Source of the DNA: Paludibacteraceae bacterium | Lineage (GTDB): Bacteria > Bacteroidota > Bacteroidia > Bacteroidales > Paludibacteraceae | NCBI GenBank assembly: GCA_018055865.1 | Contig: JAGPGR010000066.1 | Span: 1 to 8,153 of the forward strand | Reading direction: 5' to 3' | Length of the DNA: 8,153 bases | Shown here: piece after piece, positions 1 through 5,771 of the stretch | Layout of the letters: every line of letters begins with the position of its first letter | Numbering within the stretch: the stretch's first letter is position 1 | Position numbers and translations under genes: made by a program | The notes under the pieces: model-generated | Database searches by the model: none | Told to the model about the DNA's origin: nothing | The model's input: the letters and a program-made list of their open reading frames with translations, nothing else

Positions 1-841
1 GCTGACGATGGTACATTTGTGAATTGAAATTCCAGTTTCCGGTTTTCAAGTCCCAGCTAAGTGCCGAAAACATGGTTTTAGTGTGCTCAAACTGGTTCGG
101 ATAGGTGGTGCTGTAAAAGCTGTTGGCACCGAACGACTTTTGCTGCCATGCGAGTTGAAGATCAAAATTTCCGGAATTCGATGTTCGTAATCCGGATTGA
201 ATATATGCATTTGCAATTCCAAAATCTGTATTTGTGATATATCCGTCGCTTTTTTTGTAGGAAGCCGAACCTAAAACCCTGAATTTTTCGGATGCGTAAT
301 TTCCCGAAACATGTTGTGAAAGATAGCCAAAACTTCCTGCTGAAATCTGAGTGGCGATTTTGCCTGTATGATTTTCGTTGGTGATGATGTTGATTGACCC
401 GCTGAATGCGTTAGGACCGAGAACCCGGGCTGCCGATCCATGTAAAATTTCCACACGACTTACATCCGAAATGTCAACCGGTATATCCAGATTGTAATGT
501 CCGGTCTGAGGATCGGTGATGTTAACTCCGTTCAAAAGTACAAGAATCTGATCGAACGAACCTCCGCGGATGCTCAGATCAGCCTGAACCCCGTTCGTGC
601 CGCGCTGACGTACGTCGATACCTGCCACAAAATCGAGCAAATCATCAATGCTGCGAACAGCGGCCTTTTCTATTTCAATTTTTTCAATGGTTGTAATCAC
701 TCGACCAAGGTCAGAATACATTTTTGTGCGGTCAGCGCTCACCTCCACTTCGCCGAGCTCAACATTCCGGATAGTTTGTTGCGGATAAACACCTGAAAAC
801 AAGCACATAGAACTGATAAATAATAGAATTTTTCTTTTCAT
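1..841 (-). CDS. BtuB-like TonB-dependent outer-membrane receptor (N-terminal part, cut by window edge)
   Basis: The frame is open from an ATG at 841-839 to the window edge, giving 280 residues. Residues 1-21 form a signal peptide (KRK, then LLFISSMCLFSG, ending near YPQQ). A TonB-box-like ELGEVEVSA follows at about 28-36. The plug domain spans roughly 40-155, with typical plug motifs: SIDDLLDFVAGIDVRQRG (64-81), SIRGGSFDQILVLLNG (90-105), RVEILHGSAARVLGPNAFSG (129-148) and INIIT (150-154). Beta-barrel strands begin after about 160. There is no N-terminal carboxypeptidase-like domain and no SusD partner in view, so it is not a SusC-type receptor. The plug wording resembles the BtuB-like receptors of Bacteroidetes as I know them, so vitamin B12 or another corrinoid is the leading substrate guess. 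Such receptors bind substrate at the surface and import it using TonB-ExbBD energy. The start follows an A-rich stretch and lies 4 bases after the small upstream ORF, suggesting co-transcription and coupling. The family call is firm; the substrate is moderate. Confidence 0.93.
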   Translation of the reverse strand, partial: MKRKILLFISSMCLFSGVYPQQTIRNVELGEVEVSADRTKMYSDLGRVITTIEKIEIEKAAVRSIDDLLDFVAGIDVRQRGTNGVQADLSIRGGSFDQILVLLNGVNITDPQTGHYNLDIPVDISDVSRVEILHGSAARVLGPNAFSGSINIITNENHTGKIATQISAGSFGYLSQHVSGNYASEKFRVLGSASYKKSDGYITNTDFGIANAYIQSGLRTSNSGNFDLQLAWQQKSFGANSFYSTTYPNQFEHTKTMFSALSWDLKTGNWNFNSQMYHRQ

Positions 842-845
842 TTTT

Positions 846-1208
846 TTAAAAATTAAAAGGTTGGAAAAGAGAATTTTCTCTGTTCCAACCCTTAGTTAGC
901 AAATATCGTGACGAAAAGCCTGCAGGATAGTCGGTTGATGTTGAAAATGGAAGTATTAGCAATGACGGTTGAACGAACGAAAAATCGGTTACCGGCTCTT
1001 CCTCTCGTTCGGTGTTATAGCAGTTCTCATCGGGCTGAGGCGAAAAAACCGAAAGCAGGTTATTCTTCAGCTGTGCTTTCTCGCAGATGTCTGCAGATAC
1101 ATGTCCGATAGTGATTATTTTGTGTAATCCTGAAAAAATGGCGTAGCTTTTACGGCTCCACTGACGGAATCGGATACTGGTTACAACTTTTATAATCGGT
1201 TTTTTCAA
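846..1208 (-). CDS. small protein gene between lipoprotein and receptor, TTG start, function unknown
   Basis: This is a 120-residue frame with no ATG; the best start is TTG at 1208-1206, 15 bases after the lipoprotein stop and in the same frame. It ends 4 bases before the receptor ATG. Residues 1-50 look like a real basic domain: KKPIIKVVTSIRF, then RQWSRKSYAIFSGLHK and ITIGHVSADICEKAQLK. From memory, short Bacteroidetes proteins with a similar W-S-R-K-x-Y-A-x-F core precede BtuB-like receptors; I cannot verify that here. Residues 51-120 look less constrained, with an acidic patch (TEREEEP) and no signal peptide or membrane helix. The last 14 or so codons also encode a strong hairpin (859-890). 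It could be a regulatory leader peptide, a small cytoplasmic protein, or partly non-coding leader RNA with an incidental open frame. The start context lacks the A-rich tract seen at the neighbours, so initiation is probably weak and may depend on ribosomes finishing the lipoprotein gene. Confidence 0.6.
   Translation of the reverse strand: MKKPIIKVVTSIRFRQWSRKSYAIFSGLHKIITIGHVSADICEKAQLKNNLLSVFSPQPDENCYNTEREEEPVTDFSFVQPSLLILPFSTSTDYPAGFSSRYLLTKGWNRENSLFQPFNF
859..890 (-). promoter_or_regulatory. hairpin plus U-rich tract before the receptor start: candidate attenuator or terminator
   Basis: The outer arms 859-866 (ggttggaa) and 883-890 (ttccaacc) pair perfectly over 8 bp. After one A/G mismatch (867/882) the stem continues with 868-871 against 878-881, for about 12 pairs in all. 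On the transcribed (minus) strand the hairpin is followed by UUUUAAUUUUU (858-848), then A-rich sequence and the receptor ATG at 841. This is the layout of an intrinsic terminator or a translational attenuator. It lies inside the last codons of the small ORF (stop at 848-846), so a ribosome reading to that stop would melt it. The pairing is directly visible; the regulatory role is inferred. Confidence 0.6.
974..1011 (-). repeat. inverted repeat inside the small ORF (possible second leader stem)
   Basis: Arms 974-980 (cgaacga) and 1005-1011 (tcgttcg) are perfectly complementary over 7 bp and enclose 24 bases. Inside is a smaller cgg/ccg dyad at 986-994. In RNA this would form a stem roughly 85 bases upstream of the hairpin at 859-890. 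It may be part of a structured leader, but a 7-bp arm can arise by chance, so this is only weakly supported. Confidence 0.3.
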
Positions 1209-1223
1209 AACAAAAGTGATGGA

Positions 1224-2624
1224 TTAATACTTGGAAGGATTCTCCAAATAATCGTTAAAATTGTAGAAATTCACTTTGATTTTCCAGACATCAGCCAGAG
1301 GCGTAGTATTTGTTTTTCCTCCGATGATGTACAGCGTATTGTTTACTTTATCATGTATGAGAGAGGCGTTGGTGCGGAACTGATACTCGTCGGGCATTCT
1401 GTTTTGTGCGCTGTCGGGCACCGCAAAAGTAAGTCCTTCGTCAATGGATTGACGCAGCTGTTCTTTGCCATCCACCGTGTTATCTATCAGATTACTTCCG
1501 CCAATCATCAGCAGTTTACTGCCGTAATAGGCTGTTCCTGCCTTTTTAACAGGATCCATTTTGAAAGTCTTGTGCTGTAGATTGACCCAGTACAAGGTGT
1601 CCACACCCATCACATCTTCTGCCGACCATCTTGTGTTGAGTACACGGCCGGAGGCGTCCACTCCGCCCGATACGATTACTTTTTCACGGCCCAGTGAAGG
1701 CTTGAAAGTGGTAACTGCAAAATCGCTGACGGGGAAATTGCTGAAGCTCCTTTTTTCGGTTAGTATCCAGGTTTTCCCATCTGTAGAGGCGGCTATTCTG
1801 ACACTGTTATTGGTTTTATGTTGTGCTATTGCCCATAGCTTATTTTTGAATCCGAAAAGCAAAGTCCGGTAATTGTAGTTTTCATCAGCTGTAATCCTGT
1901 TTTTTTGCCAGTTGATTCCATCTGCAGATTGATACAAATCAGTTCCGTTGTGAAGTAAAAGAATTTCGTCTTTGAAAACCAACATATTTCGCAGTTCGGC
2001 ATTTAGCGGCAGGGTGACAGGTGCAGGCTGGAGAGCCCAGTTTATGCCATCGGATGATGTGTAAAGTGCATTTTGAGTGCCGTAATCATGAAAGTAGTAG
2101 AACTTGTTTTTCAGCATCACCGCTTTCTGGTTTTCTGCAGGTGCAGCCAATATATTCTTTTTCAGCTCGGTCCAAAGGTGTAAATAGGTTTCAACCTTGT
2201 GTACACGTACTTCAATGGTGTATTGTCTTGTTGTCTTACCATCTGAAGCCAGATTTTTGATTTTCAAGGGCTTAGTCAGGTCAAAATGATTGCTCGTAAC
2301 CGCTGTGCCGTAGTAGTAAGATTCCGCAATAGTATCGTTCATTACATACCCAACCGAACTGGCAAATGTAAAACCAAGATACAGACTGTCAATTTTGGTA
2401 CCGTAAGGCAACGAATCGACATTGTAGATAGTGCTGTCTATGTCGTTGACGGTGAAAACAGCCCTTGAAGCATTGGGTGAACTGTCGTTATATTGTATGT
2501 ACACCGTTTTGACTGAAGCGTCGTCGGAGGGGTTGGCTACCTGACTTTCTGCAACACCGCAAGATACTGTCAGAAAAACCACAGCGAGAATGAAAAGAAA
2601 ATTTTTATATGGAAATAATTTCAT
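1224..2624 (-). CDS. surface lipoprotein with C-terminal Asp-box/kelch-like beta-propeller (DUF6242-like)
   Basis: The protein has 466 residues. It begins with a lipoprotein signal: KLFPYKNFLFILAVVFLTVSC, with the acceptor cysteine at residue 22. After that comes a beta-rich N-terminal domain (about 36-145), then a propeller-like domain. The propeller shows four Asp-box-type turns: SSDGINW (190-196), SADGINW (233-239), STDGKTW (280-286) and the degenerate SIDEGLTF (393-400). It also has kelch-like strand ends: IVSGG (317-321), LLMIGG (371-376) and LYIIGG followed by DVWKI (431-449). This architecture matches what I know as DUF6242 proteins of Bacteroidetes, which have no established activity. 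The gene is first in an apparent operon with a small ORF and a BtuB-like receptor, so it could be a surface ligand-capturing partner, by analogy with the propeller lipoprotein BtuG of Bacteroides; that is inference. The residues after Cys22 (GVAES) are not a strong lipoprotein export signal, so surface exposure is uncertain. The ATG lies about 37 bases after a -7 promoter box. Confidence 0.85.
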   Translation of the reverse strand: MKLFPYKNFLFILAVVFLTVSCGVAESQVANPSDDASVKTVYIQYNDSSPNASRAVFTVNDIDSTIYNVDSLPYGTKIDSLYLGFTFASSVGYVMNDTIAESYYYGTAVTSNHFDLTKPLKIKNLASDGKTTRQYTIEVRVHKVETYLHLWTELKKNILAAPAENQKAVMLKNKFYYFHDYGTQNALYTSSDGINWALQPAPVTLPLNAELRNMLVFKDEILLLHNGTDLYQSADGINWQKNRITADENYNYRTLLFGFKNKLWAIAQHKTNNSVRIAASTDGKTWILTEKRSFSNFPVSDFAVTTFKPSLGREKVIVSGGVDASGRVLNTRWSAEDVMGVDTLYWVNLQHKTFKMDPVKKAGTAYYGSKLLMIGGSNLIDNTVDGKEQLRQSIDEGLTFAVPDSAQNRMPDEYQFRTNASLIHDKVNNTLYIIGGKTNTTPLADVWKIKVNFYNFNDYLENPSKY

Positions 2625-2663
2625 TACCGGTTTTTTAATGATAAAGCGAAAAAAGAAATTTCA

Positions 2664-2686
2664 TGCAAAGTTAAAAACAATTTGCA
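2664..2686 (-). promoter_or_regulatory. promoter of the lipoprotein-receptor operon, embedded in an inverted repeat
   Basis: On the minus strand TAACTTTG (2673-2666) matches the Bacteroidetes -7 consensus TAnnTTTG, about 42 bases upstream of the lipoprotein ATG. The upstream -33 element is poor: GTTAG-like rather than TTTG at the expected distance. The box sits within a perfect dyad TGCAAA-N11-TTTGCA (arms 2664-2669 and 2681-2686), which could be an operator for a dimeric regulator acting on a weak promoter. The -7 match is seen; regulator binding is inferred. Confidence 0.55.
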
Positions 2687-2757
2687 CTAACTAATCTTAA
2701 AACACTAAGTTTTATTATTTTTTATAAATCGAAAAGAGATTTAACCGGGTATTTTGA

Positions 2758-3537
2758 TTAAATCAGAGAATTGTCTTTTTTCAATTCAATCTTAACAGGG
2801 CAATGATCGGAATGAAAGGCATTAGAGAGTATTTCGGCCGAAAGTAACCGGGGTTTTAGCGGTTCGCTTACCCAATGATAATCTATTCGCCAGCCTGCAT
2901 TTTTATCACGGGCAAATGTTCGCATATCCCACCAGGTGTATTTATCGGGGCTTTTGTCGAATTCACGGAATGAATCGACCATACCCGATGCCTCAAATTT
3001 GTCGAGCCAGGATCTTTCTTCGGGCAGAAATCCCGAGATTCGCTCGTGATGTTCTGGATTATGAATATCTATTGGATTATGGGCAATGTTATAATCGCCG
3101 CATACAACTATGTGAGGTCTGCTTTTTCTCAAGTCATTAATAAATATCTGAAAATCAGCCAGAAATTCCATTTTAAATTGATGTCTTTCACCGCTTGCTG
3201 CTCCGTTTGGGAAGTAAACACTGATGACAGTCAGGTCGTCAAAGTCAGCACGCAACACCCGCCCTTCCGAATCGTATTTGTGAGAATCCATACCTGTAAC
3301 CACATTATCAGGAGAAATCTTAGTGAAAATGGTCACTCCGCTATACCCTTTTTTCACGGCCGAATGAATAAAACACGTATAACCCATTTCGTTGAAGGCC
3401 GATGTGTCTATCTGCTCCGGCTGAGCTTTTGTTTCCTGCAGGCACAGTATGTCAGGATTTTCTTCTTTCAGCCAACCGGTCAGGTTTTTGTTCATTGCCG
3501 CCCGAATACCGTTCACGTTGTAGGAAATTATTTTCAT
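2758..3537 (-). CDS. xth: exodeoxyribonuclease III (AP endonuclease, XthA/ExoA family)
   Basis: This 259-residue protein is of normal family length and belongs to the exonuclease-endonuclease-phosphatase fold. It cleaves DNA at abasic sites and removes 3' blocking groups in cytoplasmic base-excision repair. All expected metal and catalytic motifs are visible: SYNVNGIRA (Asn7), LCLQETK (Glu35), VYFPNG (Tyr108), CGDYN (Asp148, Asn150), WRIDYHW (Asp219), and the terminal SDHCPV with Asp244 and His245. The ATG follows CTAACAAAAAA, an A-rich start typical of this window. The gene begins 66 bases after the mlaF-like stop. I see no terminator and only a weak -7-like TAACTCTG (3575-3582) in that gap, so it is probably read through from the transporter genes. 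Nothing in the protein looks damaged. Confidence 0.97.
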   Translation of the reverse strand: MKIISYNVNGIRAAMNKNLTGWLKEENPDILCLQETKAQPEQIDTSAFNEMGYTCFIHSAVKKGYSGVTIFTKISPDNVVTGMDSHKYDSEGRVLRADFDDLTVISVYFPNGAASGERHQFKMEFLADFQIFINDLRKSRPHIVVCGDYNIAHNPIDIHNPEHHERISGFLPEERSWLDKFEASGMVDSFREFDKSPDKYTWWDMRTFARDKNAGWRIDYHWVSEPLKPRLLSAEILSNAFHSDHCPVKIELKKDNSLI

Positions 3538-3603
3538 TTTTTTGTTAGAAATTTTGTCATTTTGTCAATCCAGCCAGAGTTAATTTTCATACCAGTCAAC
3601 CAA

Positions 3604-4362
3604 TCAGCCGTTCGCTTTTTTTACCTGTTTGTAAAGTACTGATGCAAAAACAAAATCGTTCAAAGCCTGATTTTCGGCATGATAAATCATTTTGTTTGTC
3701 CCTTCCCATGCTTTTTTACCTTTATCAATAAAAATAATATTATCGCCGATTTCTATCACAGAGTTCATGTCGTGCGAATTGATAATGGTCGTAATATTGT
3801 ATTCTTGCGTGATTTCCTGTATAAGCCGGTCGATGATAAGTGATGTTTTCGGATCCAGGCCTGAATTGGGCTCGTCGCAAAATAAGTATTTGGGATTCAG
3901 TGCGATGGCTCTGGCTATGGCCACGCGTTTTTGCATGCCTCCGCTTATCTCCGACGGAAATAGACTGAAGGCTCTTTCTTCCAGGTTTACCCTTTTCAGG
4001 CAAAATTCTGCCCGTTTTTCCATCTCTTTTTTCGTGTCTGACGAAAACATTTCGAGCGGATACATCACGTTTTCCATTACTGTGAGGGAGTCGAAAAGGG
4101 CTGAGCCCTGAAAAAGCATACCCACTTCTCGTCTCAAAACACGAATATCTTTCATCCTCATATCCGGCATGTTTCGCCCGTCGTATTCTATTCTGCCGGC
4201 GTCTATCCGGTGAAGTCCGATGATACTTTTCATCAGTACCGTTTTCCCCGAGCCGCTTTCTCCGATAATCAGGTTGCATTTTCCGTTTTCAAATATGCCT
4301 GAAATATCGAAAAGTACCTGATTCCCGTCAAAAGATTTATTGATGTTTTTTACTTCTATCAT
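3604..4362 (-). CDS. mlaF: ABC transporter ATP-binding protein, MlaF type (lipid asymmetry / MCE transport)
   Basis: This 252-residue cytoplasmic ATPase is complete. It has Walker A GESGSGKT (34-41), a Q-loop LFQGSALFDSLTV (83-95, Gln85), signature SEISGGMQKR (137-146), Walker B YLFCDEPNSGLDP (159-171, Glu164) and the switch His197 in NSHDM. The Q-loop wording GSALFDSLTVMENV and the ISGGM signature place it with MlaF/Ttg2A proteins, which power phospholipid movement between inner and outer membranes together with an MlaE permease and an MCE-domain protein. The start ATG lies 2 bases after the stop of the permease gene, so the two are transcriptionally and probably translationally coupled. Asn replaces the usual Thr or Ala in the D-loop region (EPNSGLDP); I think this is common in Bacteroidetes copies. 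Direction of lipid transport cannot be told from sequence. Confidence 0.94.
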   Translation of the reverse strand: MIEVKNINKSFDGNQVLFDISGIFENGKCNLIIGESGSGKTVLMKSIIGLHRIDAGRIEYDGRNMPDMRMKDIRVLRREVGMLFQGSALFDSLTVMENVMYPLEMFSSDTKKEMEKRAEFCLKRVNLEERAFSLFPSEISGGMQKRVAIARAIALNPKYLFCDEPNSGLDPKTSLIIDRLIQEITQEYNITTIINSHDMNSVIEIGDNIIFIDKGKKAWEGTNKMIYHAENQALNDFVFASVLYKQVKKANG

Positions 4363-4364
4363 TG

Positions 4365-5105
4365 TTAGTTCAGCATTATATTGGTAATGAGCAGATTGAA
4401 AAACAGAACTAAAATGCTGCTGTTGACTACTGCGTTGGTGCTCGCTTTGCCCACATCGAGCGCACCGCCGTAAGAGTAGTACCCGTAGTAAGCCGCCACC
4501 GACGATATGAGAAAAGCAAAAACGATAGATTTTACAACTGAGTAGAAAATATAGTAAGGAATGAATGCATACTGAATGCCAAGCAGGTAATCGGCTACAG
4601 AAATTACGTCGCTGAACATACCCACCAGATATCCGCCAAACAAACCAACCGCCATGCTGAAAATAACCAAAAAAGGCATCATCAGTACGAAAGCCATTAT
4701 TTTGGGCAGTATAAGATAGTTGGCAGAATTGACTCCCATGATTTCGATGGCGTCAATTTGCTCGGTAATGCGCATGGTGCCTATTTCAGATGCTATGTTT
4801 GAACCTACTTTTCCGGCCAGAATAAGACACATGATGGTGGAAGAAAATTCCAGCAACAACGTATCGCGGGTTACCAAACCTGTACTGTAGGAAGGCAAAA
4901 GCGGGTTCTCGGTATTCAGTTTTGTCTGAATAGTCATGATAGCACCGATAAAAATGGAGATGATGATTACGATTGGCAGCGATTCAAGCCCCAGTTTCTC
5001 AAGTTCCTTCGGAAACTGACGCCAAAACATTTTCCATCGGTCGGGTTTAACAAATACCCTGCGCATAAGTAATGCGTACTGGCCGGTCTGATAGAGGTAT
5101 CCCAT
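4365..5105 (-). CDS. mlaE: ABC transporter permease, MlaE family
   Basis: The protein has 246 residues and is an inner-membrane permease. An N-terminal amphipathic stretch (about 1-40) precedes hydrophobic segments near 43-60, 85-100, 132-163, 182-206 and 228-245. The family core is clear: GSNIASEIGTMRITEQIDAI (101-120) followed by EIMGVNSANYLILPK (121-135), and a C-terminal YYGYYSYGGALDVGKASTNA (206-225) leading into the last helix. These are hallmarks of MlaE/Ttg2B proteins, which pair with MlaF to move phospholipids for MCE systems. The ATG at 5105-5103 is about 25 bases downstream of a TAnnTTTG box; an earlier out-of-frame ATG (5112-5110) is not used for this frame. The gene is separated from rplS by a strong terminator, so it starts a new transcript. 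Confidence 0.93.
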   Translation of the reverse strand: MGYLYQTGQYALLMRRVFVKPDRWKMFWRQFPKELEKLGLESLPIVIIISIFIGAIMTIQTKLNTENPLLPSYSTGLVTRDTLLLEFSSTIMCLILAGKVGSNIASEIGTMRITEQIDAIEIMGVNSANYLILPKIMAFVLMMPFLVIFSMAVGLFGGYLVGMFSDVISVADYLLGIQYAFIPYYIFYSVVKSIVFAFLISSVAAYYGYYSYGGALDVGKASTNAVVNSSILVLFFNLLITNIMLN

Positions 5106-5130
5106 AGTTCATGTTTTTTTTTGAGAAGTA

Positions 5131-5138
5131 CAAAGATA
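5131..5138 (-). promoter_or_regulatory. -7 promoter element of the mlaE-mlaF(-xth) transcript
   Basis: The minus-strand sequence TATCTTTG matches TAnnTTTG exactly. It lies between the rplS terminator (5162-5197) and the mlaE start, leaving a short untranslated leader of roughly 20 bases that is strongly A-rich just before the ATG. No good TTTG is found at the -33 distance, so strength is unknown. Confidence 0.6.
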
Positions 5139-5161
5139 TAAATTAATTGGCTCCTGCTGAT

Positions 5162-5197
5162 AAAAAAAAAGAGAAATCCAAATGTGAATTTCTCTTT
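5162..5197 (-). terminator. intrinsic terminator after rplS
   Basis: Arms 5168-5177 (aaagagaaat) and 5188-5197 (atttctcttt) are perfectly complementary over 10 bp around a 10-base loop. On the transcribed strand the stem is followed by a run of 9 U (5170-5162, partly shared with the stem). It starts about 25 bases past the rplS stop, as expected for a rho-independent terminator that isolates rplS from mlaE. Confidence 0.9.
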
Positions 5198-5222
5198 ACT
5201 ATTTCGTATTCTTTAGAAAATT

Positions 5223-5570
5223 TTAGTAACGTCTTTCTTTGATACGTGCTTTTTTGCCGGTAAGTGCGCGCAGGTAATACAGCTTAGCGCGACGAACTTT
5301 ACCTCTTTTATTTACTGTGATGCTTTCAACAAAGGGTGAATCCATCGGGAAAATACGCTCAACGCCTACGTTTCCTGACATTTTGCGAACTGTGAAACGT
5401 TTCTTGTTCAGATGGCCTACGATTTTAATAACATCGCCCCGGTATTCCTGAATACGCTCTTTGTTACCTTCTTTGATGCGGTATCCTACGGTTACGGTAT
5501 CTCCGGCTTTGAACGGGGGGAAGTTTTTTACTTCGTCAAACGATTGCTCTGCAACTTTTATTAAGTCCAT
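5223..5570 (-). CDS. rplS: 50S ribosomal protein bL19
   Basis: The 115-residue protein is a component of the large ribosomal subunit, located at the interface with the 30S subunit. Family hallmarks are present along the whole length: MDLIKVAEQSF at the start, PPFKAGDTVTVGYRIKEGNK (18-37), the RGDVIKI strand (44-50), TVRKMSGNVGVERIFPMDSP (60-79) and the basic RRAKLYYLRALTGKKARIKE tail (93-112). I chose the ATG at 5570-5568 because bL19 proteins of Bacteroidetes begin MDLIK; a GTG 14 codons upstream is in frame but adds residues foreign to the family. It has its own promoter and terminator, so it appears monocistronic, without the rimM-trmD neighbours found in many other bacteria. Length is normal for the phylum. 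Confidence 0.98.
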   Translation of the reverse strand: MDLIKVAEQSFDEVKNFPPFKAGDTVTVGYRIKEGNKERIQEYRGDVIKIVGHLNKKRFTVRKMSGNVGVERIFPMDSPFVESITVNKRGKVRRAKLYYLRALTGKKARIKERRY

Positions 5571-5690
5571 GATTTGATTTTTATTAAAGTTGATACTTTG
5601 CGCAATATTCACAGACTTATTTTGCTCGCTGCCAGAGATTACGCTGAAAATTGGACTGCAAAAGTACAGATATTTTTTTATTCAGCAAAA
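5571..5690 (-). promoter_or_regulatory. rplS promoter and 5' leader
   Basis: This is the best promoter in the window. Minus-strand TACTTTTG (5666-5659) matches TAnnTTTG, and TTTG (5689-5686) lies 19 bases upstream at the -33 position. Transcription should start near 5652, leaving a leader of about 80 bases before the rplS ATG. Ribosomal protein genes often use such leaders for autoregulation; I could not draw a convincing stem in it apart from the short palindrome ttgcgcaa (5599-5606), so only the promoter is well supported. Confidence 0.75.
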
Positions 5691-5771
5691 TGATTTGAGT
5701 AATTTTTCCCCAAAAATCTTTATTTCAAACAGAAAAAGCAAAATCCGGCATTCGAATGATTCAAAACATCT

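Noticed and set aside
497..796. 99-codon plus-strand open frame opposite the receptor
   Set aside because: It is antisense to the plug-domain coding region and has no recognisable protein features or promoter.
842..1223. Cobalamin riboswitch in the gap before the receptor
   Set aside because: A CCACTG string occurs at 1168-1173 but on the plus strand, and no other core elements accompany it on the transcribed strand.
1..2624. SusC/SusD-type polysaccharide utilisation pair
   Set aside because: The receptor lacks the N-terminal carboxypeptidase-like domain and the lipoprotein is a propeller, not a SusD helical-repeat protein.
2725..2743. Possible terminator after xth (stem TAAATC/GATTTA)
   Set aside because: Only six A/T-rich pairs, followed on the transcribed strand by an A-rich rather than U-rich tract.
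3575..3582. Possible separate promoter for xth (TAACTCTG)
   Set aside because: It has a mismatch in the TTTG part and no properly spaced -33 element; read-through from mlaF is simpler.
3740..4279. 179-codon minus-strand open frame inside the MlaF-type gene
   Set aside because: It is the shifted frame of a clear ATPase gene; the product is rich in Arg and His with no family features.
5571..5612. GTG-initiated 14-residue N-terminal extension of bL19
   Set aside because: Family members start at MDLIK; the extension (NIAQSINFNKNQI) resembles leader sequence and is a chance open stretch.
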